From Candidatus Methanogranum gryphiswaldense (GTDB lineage: Archaea; Thermoplasmatota; Thermoplasmata; Methanomassiliicoccales; Methanomethylophilaceae): a stretch of DNA of 64,000 nt. The stretch is from assembly GCA_019262145.1 (NCBI GenBank), contig CP076745.1, positions 183,093 through 247,092 on the forward strand, given 5' to 3'. The translations under genes and the position numbers were made by a program. A model generated the notes under the pieces. It saw nothing but the letters and a program-made list of their open reading frames with translations, was not told the origin of the DNA and did no database searches. Below are positions 53,014 to 61,461 of this stretch, one piece after another (the first letter of the stretch is position 1; the number at the start of each line of letters is the position of its first letter).

Positions 53014-53745
53014 TCATCTGAATAGTTTTTTGATGGCATTCAGAGGTGTGAATACAGGTTCGATGAGTCTTCTGCCATGTCCGATCACGAATGCGCATTG
53101 CATTTTCTTCTGTTTTGGAACTTCATTAAAAAATTCAGCGATCTTTTCAGGCGATTCTCTGGCAGCTTCCATAATGATCACCGAATAGAATCCGGAGATC
53201 CCCATAGAGAATCCCTTTCTTTGGATCTTCATTGAAGCGAGCATGGCATCTTCCTGTTCTTTTGCAAATATGAATAGTACCTGTTGGCTTTCCCAGAGTA
53301 CAGGGTTCGGTTCCATCAAATCATGTTCTTTGCGCCATTTTTCCCATTCTTTCACAATAGGTGTCGTGGAAGCCTTGTCCTTTACAATGCTCCAGACCAG
53401 TTCCATGAATGAATTCAGGCGTTCTCCTTTCAGGGATATGAGATCGATCCTGTCTTCGGGTCTTACCGCGGTATGAGTGGCAGCATCGAACAGGAACGCA
53501 AATTCCTCATCAGAAATCAGTCTGCCATCGAACCACTTGCTCTTTTTGGTATCATCATCATCGTTTTTCAATTGAATTGCGCCTTTTGGACAAACAGAAA
53601 CACAATGGGAGCATTCAATGCAACCGGTATTTTGTTCTACAGCTTTTTTGTCGATGATCTTGATATTTTCTTTTAAGCAAGCAGATGCACATTTTTTGCA
53701 ACCGATACATTTGTCTGTGTCAATGATCAGATGATTCATGGTCAT
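53014..53745 (-). CDS. Ferredoxin fused to a nitroreductase-like domain
   Basis: The first 60 residues of this 243-residue protein hold two [4Fe-4S] motifs, C13-C16-C19-C23 and C42-C45-C48-C52. The remainder resembles the C-terminal half of nitroreductases (GFSMGISGFYSVIIMEAARE), but the usual flavin-binding RRS start is not obvious. It is probably an electron-transfer protein with bound or lost FMN. It ends six bases from tRNA-Leu and is divergent from mmp8. Confidence 0.75.
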   Translation of the reverse strand: MTMNHLIIDTDKCIGCKKCASACLKENIKIIDKKAVEQNTGCIECSHCVSVCPKGAIQLKNDDDDTKKSKWFDGRLISDEEFAFLFDAATHTAVRPEDRIDLISLKGERLNSFMELVWSIVKDKASTTPIVKEWEKWRKEHDLMEPNPVLWESQQVLFIFAKEQEDAMLASMKIQRKGFSMGISGFYSVIIMEAARESPEKIAEFFNEVPKQKKMQCAFVIGHGRRLIEPVFTPLNAIKKLFR

Positions 53746-54005
53746 TTCAGTATAGGCATCAAATGTATTAATTCAACGGATTCGACACTATCAGATTTTT
53801 ATATCCTCATTACAGTGATATCCTGGGTTTTGGTCATAGTTAATATGAAGCTCACAGCGGGTCTTCTAGAGAACATGCCATAGCAGTAAAAATCGAGCAA
53901 TTCATTCGATACAAGTTCTGATGAGAGCGTGTAAATACTGATACTCTGTCAGTCTCGGGTTCTGGTCAAATGGAACAGGTTGTAAATCAATGAAGGAGGG
54001 GTCAG
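53746..54005. other. Intergenic region ahead of mmp8
   Basis: These 260 bases hold a TATA-like TTTTTATATC (53796-53805) that would give mmp8 a leader of about 180 bases. The near-identical 12-mers GGGTTTTGGTCA (53825-53836) and GGGTTCTGGTCA (53957-53968) are direct repeats. A 12-codon ORF at 53845 ends in TAG. No other gene or RNA is evident. Confidence 0.4.
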
Positions 54006-54824
54006 ATGGATAAACATGTAATGGAAGCATTGGGAGTCGCCAGAGTAACAATAGTGGATGGCAAGGTTGTGGATGTGACAGAGCCGAAGATCAAATATTG
54101 CCCACTTTTTAAAAAATACCGTAATATCGATGAGATCAACACTCAGACGGTCAAAGATAACATGGAGTTTCGCATCAGTAATTTCGGCATGTGTACCAAT
54201 GATAGAAAAACAACAATGGAATATTTCTTGAATTTTGGAATATCTGAGATCCTTTGTCTTGCATGTAAGGATAAGAAGCTAGATGCGGTTGTTATCGCTG
54301 CGGATGGATGCGGTACTGTAGTTTTGGATGACCCGTCTACAATTCAAGGCATGGGCGGGAGGATATCGGCCATAATTGAGACATCTCCTTCTGAAAAGGT
54401 CATCAATGATATTGGCGCCAATAGAGTGTTGGATCCGATCACGGCAAGAATAGATCAAGATGCAGGCGTAGAGAAAGCTTTTGCAATGGGCTATTCCAGG
54501 ATAGGGGTGACCACGCCTTATGCGGAGAAAGCAAAGATGTTCCGTGAGAAATATGGTGACAAAATAATGATCTTTGGAGTTCATACTACAGGAATATCGG
54601 AGGAACAGGCCAATATGTTCTTTGATAACGCAGATGTTATTACAGCGTGCGCGTCCAAATGGGTGCGCGAGGTTGCAAAAAACAAAGCGCTGCTTCAGGC
54701 AGGTACAAAGGTACCAGTATATGGCGCAAGCAAAGAAGGGGCGGACCTGATGTGGGCAAAATTGAGAGAACTTGGTAAGCAGCCAGATACTGAGCTGACC
54801 GATGGGCCACGCCCATTGCTCTGA
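54006..54824 (+). CDS. mmp8: Methanogenesis marker protein 8 (DUF2099)
   Basis: This 272-residue protein belongs to the methanogen-specific DUF2099 family of unknown function. Conserved features are KYCPLFKKY, FGMCTNDRK, CLACKDKKLDAVVIAADGCG and ACASKWVRE, a set of cysteines compatible with a metal or Fe-S site. GGAGGGG sits just ahead of the ATG. It is convergent with larC, six bases apart. In other methanogens these markers accompany methyl-coenzyme M reductase maturation; that link is only a hypothesis here. Confidence 0.85.
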   Translation: MDKHVMEALGVARVTIVDGKVVDVTEPKIKYCPLFKKYRNIDEINTQTVKDNMEFRISNFGMCTNDRKTTMEYFLNFGISEILCLACKDKKLDAVVIAADGCGTVVLDDPSTIQGMGGRISAIIETSPSEKVINDIGANRVLDPITARIDQDAGVEKAFAMGYSRIGVTTPYAEKAKMFREKYGDKIMIFGVHTTGISEEQANMFFDNADVITACASKWVREVAKNKALLQAGTKVPVYGASKEGADLMWAKLRELGKQPDTELTDGPRPLL

Positions 54825-54830
54825 TTTTAT

Positions 54831-55997
54831 TTACTTACGATTTATGACTTTTCTAAGTTCGATCACAGGGATCCCTTTTTCTTTTGATATCTTTTCGAGG
54901 TCTTCGAATTCAAGTTTTTCTTTTTCTATTCCAAATCCTTTAGATCTTTTTATTCTGACCTTTCCGAATTCTGTATCTATTTGCTCAATTTCGGACATCA
55001 TCTCATAACGGTCTTTCTTGTCAATCCTAACGCCTATTGTGGATGTATTTTTTAGTATGATCTTTGAGAGGTTGTCAACATCATTCGGACGACAGATACA
55101 GGTAAGCATCGATCCAGGACGTCCTTTTTTCATTATTATGGGAATAATGAATGCATCCAATGCCCCATTCTGAAAAATAACATCCAGGGTTATCGAAAGA
55201 TCTTCTGGATACATGTCATCTACGTTGCATGATATCTCGCATATTTGCGGCAGGTCCTCTTTCGTATCTCCGAGGAATGCCCGCATGAAATTGGCCATAT
55301 GGAAGTCGTTTTTACCCATCCCATAACCTACACGATCGAAGGTCATAAGCGGCATATATGCGAACCTGTTAGCGAAATGTCTTATTATTGCTGCACCGGT
55401 CGGAGTACAGAATTCTCCTTCGATATCTCCTGCGAAAGATGGAATGCCACGGAGTATGAATTCCGTTGCTGGTGCGGGTATAGGGAGTATGCCGTGCATA
55501 CATTTCACGTGTCCTTTGCCAGTATGTACGGGAGATGCGATTATCTGTTCAGGGTCCAGCATTTCGATCAATAGACACGCGCCAATAACATCTGTGACCG
55601 CATCAAGCATCCCTACTTCATGAAAATGTATATTCTCAACAGGAATTCCATGTGCGTTGGATTCTGCTTCGGCAATCAGATCGTAGATCTTCTTTGCATC
55701 GGTTTTGACTTTTTTTGAGACTTTAAGCGAATCGATCAAACATCCTATGTTTTCCTGTGTGGCATGGTGGTGATTATGTTTCTCACAATCTTCTTCTTCA
55801 CCATGTATATTCACTTTCATGTGATTTCCTATAATACTGGATTTTTCTGAGCGTTCTAAGCATACCTCAACACCAGGAATATTCAGGTTGTTCAGTTCTC
55901 TTACTATCTCGTTAGGGTTAGAAAGGAGACCTGCCAGTGAGGCCATTATCATGTCTCCGGAGGCGCCTGTTGAGCATTCCATATAAAGTGTTCTCAT
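54831..55997 (-). CDS. larC: Nickel-pincer cofactor synthesis protein LarC
   Basis: LarC inserts nickel into the pyridinium-dithiocarboxylate cofactor of lactate racemase-type enzymes, consuming CTP. This 388-residue protein opens with YMECSTGASGDMIMASL, has a His-rich loop CEKHNHHH (about residues 71-78), HFHEVGMLDAVTDV and EFCTPTGAAIIRH. It is a single polypeptide, while in some bacteria it is made from two frames. The start makes an ATGA overlap with larB. LarE, the sulfur donor, is not nearby. Confidence 0.92.
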   Translation of the reverse strand: MRTLYMECSTGASGDMIMASLAGLLSNPNEIVRELNNLNIPGVEVCLERSEKSSIIGNHMKVNIHGEEEDCEKHNHHHATQENIGCLIDSLKVSKKVKTDAKKIYDLIAEAESNAHGIPVENIHFHEVGMLDAVTDVIGACLLIEMLDPEQIIASPVHTGKGHVKCMHGILPIPAPATEFILRGIPSFAGDIEGEFCTPTGAAIIRHFANRFAYMPLMTFDRVGYGMGKNDFHMANFMRAFLGDTKEDLPQICEISCNVDDMYPEDLSITLDVIFQNGALDAFIIPIIMKKGRPGSMLTCICRPNDVDNLSKIILKNTSTIGVRIDKKDRYEMMSEIEQIDTEFGKVRIKRSKGFGIEKEKLEFEDLEKISKEKGIPVIELRKVINRK

Positions 55998-56743
55998 TGC
56001 CTTTCACCTATCTGATTGATCATACTTGCAAGATATCCCGCTCCGAATCCGTTGTCGATATTGACAACGCTAACTCCGCTTGCACAGGAGTTTAACATCG
56101 AAAGTAAAGCTGAAACGCCTTCGAAAGAGGCACCATATCCAACCGAAGTAGGTACTGCAATGACAGGCACATCTACAAGACCGCCTACTACGCTCACAAG
56201 TGCCCCCTCCATCCCGGCTACGGCAATAACGACCTTTGCGCCCATTATGATGTCAAGATTGGCGATCAGTCTGTGCAATCCCGCAACACCCACATCATAT
56301 ACACGTTCAACTTTGTTTCCAAGGGCCTCTGATGTAAGGGCTGCTTCTTCGGCTACTGGAATATCGCTGGTACCTCCAGTGACCACAGCTATGAATCCGT
56401 TTCCAGGAGGGATGGGCATTTTGCCAATTATGCAGACCTTTGCATTCTTGTGATATATTGTGTCGGTTTCATTTTTTATAAGATAATCGGCGCCATCGTC
56501 ATCAATTCTTGTGACCAATACGCAGTCGGTGTCTTTTTTGATGGATCTTACGATGCCCAGTAGTTGTTCCGGGGTCTTTCCTGCGCCGTATACAACTTCT
56601 GCTGCTCCTTGTCTCAATATGCGGTGGTGGTCTATCTTTGCGTATCCAAGGTCTTCGAATGGATCCTTTCTGAGTTTAAGAGCGGCTTCTTCTGGCGATA
56701 TCGTGCCACTGCGTACATCGTTCATGAGTTTTATCAGATCCAT
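55994..56743 (-). CDS. larB: Nickel-pincer cofactor synthesis protein LarB
   Basis: LarB carboxylates and hydrolyses nicotinic acid adenine dinucleotide in the first step of the nickel-pincer cofactor. This 249-residue protein has the AIR-carboxylase-like core: VTGGTSDIPVAEEAALTSEA, YDVGVAGLHRL, and VGYGASFEGVSALLSMLNSC. GAGG lies ahead of the ATG. It is the first gene of larB-larC, and a palindrome covers its likely transcription start. Confidence 0.92.
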   Translation of the reverse strand: MDLIKLMNDVRSGTISPEEAALKLRKDPFEDLGYAKIDHHRILRQGAAEVVYGAGKTPEQLLGIVRSIKKDTDCVLVTRIDDDGADYLIKNETDTIYHKNAKVCIIGKMPIPPGNGFIAVVTGGTSDIPVAEEAALTSEALGNKVERVYDVGVAGLHRLIANLDIIMGAKVVIAVAGMEGALVSVVGGLVDVPVIAVPTSVGYGASFEGVSALLSMLNSCASGVSVVNIDNGFGAGYLASMINQIGERQ

Positions 56744-56762
56744 ATCAGTATCCTCTGTGTAT

Positions 56763-56784
56763 GTTCAATGAGACGCAATTGAAC
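56763..56784. promoter_or_regulatory. Palindrome at the larBC promoter
   Basis: GTTCAAT-N8-ATTGAAC is a perfect inverted repeat with 7-bp arms. It starts 20 bp upstream of the larB ATG and lies between a TATA-like stretch (about 56795-56802) and the start codon, where a repressor would block initiation. A role as operator, for example in response to nickel, is an inference. Confidence 0.45.
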
Positions 56785-56924
56785 TACTCGGATAAAGTAA
56801 TTTCAATGGAACATGAACATTCTAATAGGAATATACAGTGATGTAGATCATTGGTATTTTGATATCATTTATTCATTGTCAAAAAGAACTATATAATCAT
56901 ATTTCGTGAAGACCAGTGATACAT

Positions 56925-57200
56925 ATGGCAGAAGTAAAAGTCCGGTCAGAAGCAAAGTTCAAAGTCCAGTTGCTAGAGGCAATGTCTTCACTGATTGTTG
57001 CCGCTTTTGGATTGGTAGCTGCACTCGCATGGAACGAGGCTATAAAAGCGTTGATCAATCAGATATTCAAGTCAGAAGACGACACAATCGGACTTGTAGT
57101 ATACGCAGTAGTAGTCACAGTGCTCGCAGTAGTAATGACGTTGCTAATAACCAGGGCTGTAAAGAAAGCAAAGATAGCAGCTGGCGAAGTTGAGGAATGA
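56925..57200 (+). CDS. Small membrane protein, DUF5654-like
   Basis: This 91-residue protein has two transmembrane helices, MSSLIVAAFGLVAALAWNEAI and a second at about residues 53-75, between short charged ends. The block AAFGLVAALAWNEA is typical of the archaeal DUF5654 family, whose function is unknown. The ATG at 56925 lies about 34 bp from a TATA element (CTATATAAT); an upstream GTG is less likely. It is convergent with the next gene. Confidence 0.78.
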   Translation: MAEVKVRSEAKFKVQLLEAMSSLIVAAFGLVAALAWNEAIKALINQIFKSEDDTIGLVVYAVVVTVLAVVMTLLITRAVKKAKIAAGEVEE

Positions 57201-57215
57201 TAAGTTCCAGACAAT

Positions 57216-58382
57216 TCAGAATTTAAACCTTTTCTCATTATTTCTCTTTGAAAGTTTGAATCTGGTGGCAGCGTAATTAAGAAGATCAGTACCGTTGAGG
57301 TCGATGCTCGAGGGTCCTGAACGTACAAAGAAAGTCTCGTTCTTGCCGTCTATTAAAAACACAGGCATGTTGCTTTTTTGACAGGTAACCCTCATCACAC
57401 CCTTTCCATCAAAATCTACAAGTCTGAAAGATATGAAATGAAGGAAGTCGTTGCCGATCTGATTGGCGATAAGATGTGTCATGTGCAGGTTGAGTTTATC
57501 GCGGTTTTCAAAACTGTCTTCATCGATACCGATAACATTCCCATCATCTGATATGCCTATCAACAATGTTCCACCGTCTGTATTTAGGAATGCGACCAAT
57601 GTTTTCAGCACCGCCTTTTCGATTCTTGGGTCCTTTTCTCCAGTTGCAAGATTTGTTCTAAGGGTGGATTTGTATTCGACCTTTTCATTTTCACCACACT
57701 TTATTGATTTTTTTATCTCCTGTATCTCATATTCCTCGAGACCCATGGTACCTACGTTGGATTCCAAGTATTTGTTTACAGTATATTTGAAAAGTCCGTT
57801 GTGTTTGTTAAGATAGAATATAACAGCTACCAAAATCGTTCCAATAAACACTGTTGTGAACTGCCCCATCACATCATCCAGTGTGGGTGAGGAGCTATTC
57901 TTTATGACATGAATGTAAAAGGAAATCACGTTAAGTATGAGGTACATAGAAATACCTACACTGACGGAGACGAAGGAAGTAAGGAATGGCCTTTCATTTT
58001 TAACGTTCGGCATTGTTTTCAGCAGCGAATAAGTAATTATCATTCCTGCAAGTCCCAGAACTACTCCGAAGAGGATATTCACCGGTACTGATATTATGTA
58101 AGCATCGTCGTATCTTCTCCCTATCAGGATGAGGAGCATTATAATGACCAGCATTATGATCATTGCTGGTGGAATATGTACGATCCTTTTCTCTGTGAAC
58201 AAGGCATCTATGAGTATGAACATAATTAAGAGTGCCAGAACACAGTCATCGTATGCTTCTAACACGATACTGGAAGCGAATATGGCAATTGTTATGATAA
58301 AGAGAAGAACATATGTTATGTACAGCGTTTTGCTCGTATACAATTCTGTCTTTTCTTTATTATTTTCGACAGTTCCTTCCAT
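57216..58382 (-). CDS. Membrane-anchored AlbA_2 (Schlafen-like) domain protein
   Basis: This 388-residue protein has six predicted transmembrane helices in the first 195 residues, followed by a soluble AlbA_2/Schlafen-type domain: EKVEYKSTLR, then AVLKTLVAFLNTDGGTLLIGISDDGNVIGI, and RVTCQKSNMPVFL with FFVRSGPSSIDLNG near the end. AlbA_2 domains bind nucleic acids or nucleotides and occur in transcription factors and in antiviral proteins. Fusion to a membrane part suggests a sensor or an abortive-infection type effector. It is monocistronic with an AT-rich promoter region. Confidence 0.82.
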   Translation of the reverse strand: MEGTVENNKEKTELYTSKTLYITYVLLFIITIAIFASSIVLEAYDDCVLALLIMFILIDALFTEKRIVHIPPAMIIMLVIIMLLILIGRRYDDAYIISVPVNILFGVVLGLAGMIITYSLLKTMPNVKNERPFLTSFVSVSVGISMYLILNVISFYIHVIKNSSSPTLDDVMGQFTTVFIGTILVAVIFYLNKHNGLFKYTVNKYLESNVGTMGLEEYEIQEIKKSIKCGENEKVEYKSTLRTNLATGEKDPRIEKAVLKTLVAFLNTDGGTLLIGISDDGNVIGIDEDSFENRDKLNLHMTHLIANQIGNDFLHFISFRLVDFDGKGVMRVTCQKSNMPVFLIDGKNETFFVRSGPSSIDLNGTDLLNYAATRFKLSKRNNEKRFKF

Positions 58383-58614
58383 AGGACATTATATGTCAGC
58401 ATGTTAATAATCTTAGCCGAAATTTTTTCAATAGGGATATTTAAAAACATTACTTTTTTAATACTTCATTCAAAAGAATACGTCTTTTTTTATAAACCAC
58501 GACTTTTATTCTTTATATATGATTTTATAAATCCAAATACTACGTGGCATAAAGAAATTATATTACAAAGGGTTTTAAATAGTACATTCTGGTACACAGT
58601 CTGGAGAAATATAC
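58383..58614. other. AT-rich intergenic promoter region
   Basis: This stretch separates two divergent genes. It is very AT-rich, with several TATA-like elements and T-runs, and serves both promoters. TTTTAAATAGT lies about 40 bp before the TTG start at 58615. I see no gene or structured RNA in it. Confidence 0.4.
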
Positions 58615-59064
58615 TTGGCAGGGCCTATTTTAAATACACCTAAGGTTACTGAGACTAAACCCGCTGGCACAGGTACCAGACCAACAGGTACCAGTACTAG
58701 ACCAGCTGGCACAGGTACCAGACCAACAGGTACAGGTACCAGACCTTCGGGCACTGGTAACAAACCCAGGGGTTACGGTAATAAATCGAGACAAAAAACG
58801 AAAGAGAGCACAAAAAGACAATCGATGCTCAATACGCACAGGATTGCGCCTTTCAAGTATGATATGAACGAGGTCTTGTCTGCTTCTTCTATGGACCCTT
58901 CAAAAGCTTCTTCTTTTTTGGCAACCATTATTGCGAAGTCATCTCGTGTATCTACAAGGGATGCAAAAGATTTTGCTAAGACATTTATCGATTCAGAAGA
59001 TCTGAGCAAAGAAGAATACGATAAAATCGGTAGATTGTTGGACAAATATAGTAAGTATCGCTGA
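58615..59064 (+). CDS. Heptad-repeat protein with a helical C-terminal domain
   Basis: I do not recognise this 149-residue protein. Residues 15-56 are six copies of a seven-residue unit (R/K-P-x-G-T-G-T), giving a Thr-Gly-Pro-Arg-rich, disordered and basic N-terminus. The C-terminal 80 residues look folded and helical (MDPSKASSFLATIIAKS, then EDLSKEEYDKIGRLLDKYSK). The TTG start has GGAG eight bases ahead. The PPC-domain gene follows after 24 bases and could be co-expressed. A basic repeat tail would suit nucleic acid binding. Confidence 0.68.
   Translation: MAGPILNTPKVTETKPAGTGTRPTGTSTRPAGTGTRPTGTGTRPSGTGNKPRGYGNKSRQKTKESTKRQSMLNTHRIAPFKYDMNEVLSASSMDPSKASSFLATIIAKSSRVSTRDAKDFAKTFIDSEDLSKEEYDKIGRLLDKYSKYR
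58657..58782 (+). repeat. Six 21-bp tandem repeats inside a coding region
   Basis: Consecutive 21-bp units encode RPTGTGT-like heptads. The first four copies are nearly identical at DNA level (CCAGCTGGCACAGGTACCAG-like alternating with ACAGGTACC variants), and the last two are diverged. The phase is kept, so copy-number changes would not break the frame. Confidence 0.75.
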
Positions 59065-59088
59065 GGTGGGCTTATCAGGTCTGCAGAG

Positions 59089-59520
59089 ATGTCCGTTGGT
59101 AGGGTCTTCATACTTAGATTGGAGACTGGTGAGATGATCCACGAAGTACTTGAGAAGTTCTGTCGTGACAATGGCATATCTTATGCGACCTTGAGTATCG
59201 TTGGTGGTGTAGATAAGGGTTCCAAAATGGTTTCCGGCCCTACATTACCAATAACCGATAGGATAGTACCATACATACACACAATAGATTCTGAATCCGA
59301 GGTCACAGGTTTTGGTACTATTGTTCCAGATCAAGATGGCAATCCCGTAATGCACATGCATGGGTCTGTTGGCAGAGAGGGAGACTCCTCAACAGGATGT
59401 TTTCGTGCAGGTATGATAGCCTGGCTTGTTTTAGAGGTCGTTGTGATCGAACTCAAGGGAAAAGGTCCTGTAAGGAAGAAAGATCCAATTACAGGATTTA
59501 AGGTCCTTGAGATCGATTAA
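59089..59520 (+). CDS. PPC-domain (DUF296) protein
   Basis: This 143-residue protein has the PPC/DUF296 fold: VFILRLETGEMIHEVLEKFC, SIVGGVDKGSK, and the metal-binding region MHMHGSVGREG with TGCFRAG. In plants the domain sits with AT-hooks; free-standing prokaryotic forms have no settled role. The ATG at 59089 gives the usual N-terminus. It follows the repeat protein on the same strand. Confidence 0.85.
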   Translation: MSVGRVFILRLETGEMIHEVLEKFCRDNGISYATLSIVGGVDKGSKMVSGPTLPITDRIVPYIHTIDSESEVTGFGTIVPDQDGNPVMHMHGSVGREGDSSTGCFRAGMIAWLVLEVVVIELKGKGPVRKKDPITGFKVLEID

Positions 59521-59523
59521 ATC

Positions 59524-59868
59524 TCATTTTCTGTTATATGTGTCATCAAAATTATTGAAGACATTATCCGTATAGTTGTTAATACGGACTGCATCTTGCT
59601 TATCTGGTACGACGAACCCACTTAAAGGAAACTCAGAGTCACAATAAGGACATCTGACATTAGGACAATTTTGATTCGCTTTAGGGCAATATTTGCATGC
59701 TACCGCTCTCGATTGAAAAAGACTGAATTCCTTTCCGCACGAAGGGCAAAGGAACCTTTTTGCAGCTATTTTAAGATCCTTTGTAATTCCTGCTGCTTTT
59801 TCCTCTGGTGTCAGCCACATTGGGGCTTTGGCTGAGATAGGTCGGCTGTATGCAGGTGGATTCGACAA
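59524..59868 (-). CDS. Small zinc-ribbon protein
   Basis: This 114-residue protein has FLCPSCGKEFSLFQSRAVACKYC followed by NCPNVRCPYCDSEF in outline, giving four pairs of cysteines and at least two zinc sites. The frame starts at a TTG preceded by GGGAT right after the GGGP synthase gene; an inner ATG at 59820 lacks a ribosome binding site. It is probably the last gene of the lipid synthase unit. Its role is unknown. Confidence 0.68.
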   Translation of the reverse strand: MSNPPAYSRPISAKAPMWLTPEEKAAGITKDLKIAAKRFLCPSCGKEFSLFQSRAVACKYCPKANQNCPNVRCPYCDSEFPLSGFVVPDKQDAVRINNYTDNVFNNFDDTYNRK

Positions 59869-59877
59869 GTTATCCCT

Positions 59878-60615
59878 TCAAACTCCTTTTGACTCTTTTA
59901 TGACAGATCTCAACAATAAGTCATCAGTACAGGTTTCTATGAATGTACCTGTTACTATCGCGTTTGCTCCAGCTTTTCTTGCGGCCTTTGCAGCTTCTGG
60001 AGTTCTAATACCCCCTCCGACAATTAGAGGTATGGATATGGCCTTTCTAACGGCAGTGATCATTGCAAGAGGTACAGGTGTTCCTGCACCGCTTCCTGCT
60101 TCTAAATAGACAAAGTCCATTCCAAGCATTTCGCATGCAAGTGCATATCCTACGGCTTTTTCATATTCGTCCTGTTTAATTAGGTCCGCTTTTCCAACTT
60201 GCCCAACTTTCATTCCAGGTTCTATAATGATATATCCCATTGATATTGGTTCAATACCCGATTTTTTGATATATATCGCAGCTCCGGCCTGTGCTTTGAT
60301 CACAAAGAATGGATCAGCACTGTTTACCATGCTCATGAAAAATATTGCGTCCACTTCTTTAGACAGGGCCTGCGGTCCTGCAGGGAAATAAATCGTAGGA
60401 ATTTCTGCGCTTTCTCTAATGGCTTTTGCCGTAGCATTGAGATTTTCGTTGTTGATACCTGTGGAACCGCCGATCATAATGGCGTCAGTACCTGCCCGTT
60501 TTACTTTTAGAGCGATCTTTGCAGCCTCTTCTGGGCTTTGCTTATCTGGATCGATAAGTGTCATATGGACCGTTCCGTTCTTCATTTTATCAAGTAGATA
60601 CTGCTTTACCGTCAT
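59878..60615 (-). CDS. Geranylgeranylglyceryl phosphate synthase
   Basis: This 245-residue TIM-barrel prenyltransferase makes the first ether bond of archaeal lipids from sn-glycerol 1-phosphate and GGPP. It has HMTLIDPDKQSPEEA, IMIGGSTGI, YLEAGSGAGTPVP and LIVGGGIRTPEAA. It overlaps the downstream end of the DGGGP synthase gene by 4 bp, so the first two ether-bond enzymes are coupled. Confidence 0.95.
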   Translation of the reverse strand: MTVKQYLLDKMKNGTVHMTLIDPDKQSPEEAAKIALKVKRAGTDAIMIGGSTGINNENLNATAKAIRESAEIPTIYFPAGPQALSKEVDAIFFMSMVNSADPFFVIKAQAGAAIYIKKSGIEPISMGYIIIEPGMKVGQVGKADLIKQDEYEKAVGYALACEMLGMDFVYLEAGSGAGTPVPLAMITAVRKAISIPLIVGGGIRTPEAAKAARKAGANAIVTGTFIETCTDDLLLRSVIKESKGV

Positions 60616-61430
60616 TGGATAACACCCAATATGAACGCGACCAAGGCAACCAGCATGGCAAATTTTGCCATCTTTTGACTCTTATGTGCGTCACTGAAAA
60701 GTAACCATGCACAATATATAAACATTGCATCTGCCACGAATACTAGGCAATATAGCACGTTGAACATATCTGCAAAGAATGGATAGATACTTAATACTGG
60801 ACCAGCAATGTAAAAGATCGCAGCGAGGATAGAAGCTTTTTTCACTCCTATCTTCATAGGCAAAGTATTCCTTTGACCTTCATCAGATTTCATGTCTTCA
60901 ATATCCTTCGCGATCTCACGACCGATACTGACAAGCATTGCCATGGCAGCGATCACGAGGTTGCCTTGAATATTACCAACAACTGCGCCACCGAACAAAA
61001 ATACCATTCCAGTCAATACAGCAATCGTGATGTTACCCATGAAGCCACGTTGTTTTAATCCCAGCTCATATGCGATCATGAATATGGACGCGGCGAGAAC
61101 AATAACAGAGATCTCCAGAGAGCCCATCAGTAGAGAAAGAATACACGCAATCGTTAGACCGCCGATTCCACAATACAATGCATTTTTAGGAGGTATTTGT
61201 CCCATCGGTAAAGGGCGGTCGGGGTGTCCTATCTTATCGACCTCACGGTCGATGTAATCATTCAAGGAATTACCTCCTGCTATGAACGCGATGACGATAA
61301 AACAAGAAATTATTAGACTTACCAGATGGTCTCCGATGTTTGTGCCAACGGCTATGAAAGCTCCGATGATGACACCAAGAATCCCCATGATGCCGTTACC
61401 CAGCCTAAATAGACGGAGGTACTTGTTCAT
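60612..61430 (-). CDS. Digeranylgeranylglyceryl phosphate synthase (UbiA family)
   Basis: This 272-residue integral membrane prenyltransferase adds the second geranylgeranyl chain. The first aspartate motif is NDYIDREVDKIGHPDRPLP and the second is DIEDMKSDEGQRN, with about eight to nine helices. The ATG at 61430 lies about 27 bp from TTTATTAAAT and is taken as a leaderless start; the open frame begins three codons earlier with TTG. Confidence 0.93.
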   Translation of the reverse strand: MNKYLRLFRLGNGIMGILGVIIGAFIAVGTNIGDHLVSLIISCFIVIAFIAGGNSLNDYIDREVDKIGHPDRPLPMGQIPPKNALYCGIGGLTIACILSLLMGSLEISVIVLAASIFMIAYELGLKQRGFMGNITIAVLTGMVFLFGGAVVGNIQGNLVIAAMAMLVSIGREIAKDIEDMKSDEGQRNTLPMKIGVKKASILAAIFYIAGPVLSIYPFFADMFNVLYCLVFVADAMFIYCAWLLFSDAHKSQKMAKFAMLVALVAFILGVIQ

Positions 61431-61461
61431 ATCGAGCAATAGTGGGCAAATTTAATAAACC

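Noticed and set aside
53919-53940. C/D box-like pattern TGATGA ... CTGA
   Set aside because: The spacing between boxes is 13 bases, and no second C or D box or flanking terminal stem is present.
58401-58643. 80-codon frame in the AT-rich gap
   Set aside because: Its composition reflects AT-rich promoter DNA (Phe, Ile, Tyr, Asn), and it overlaps the real start of the repeat protein.
58575-58763. Minus-strand frame of Val-Pro-Gly repeats
   Set aside because: It is the antisense reading of the 21-bp repeats; the plus-strand gene has a ribosome binding site and a folded domain after the repeats.
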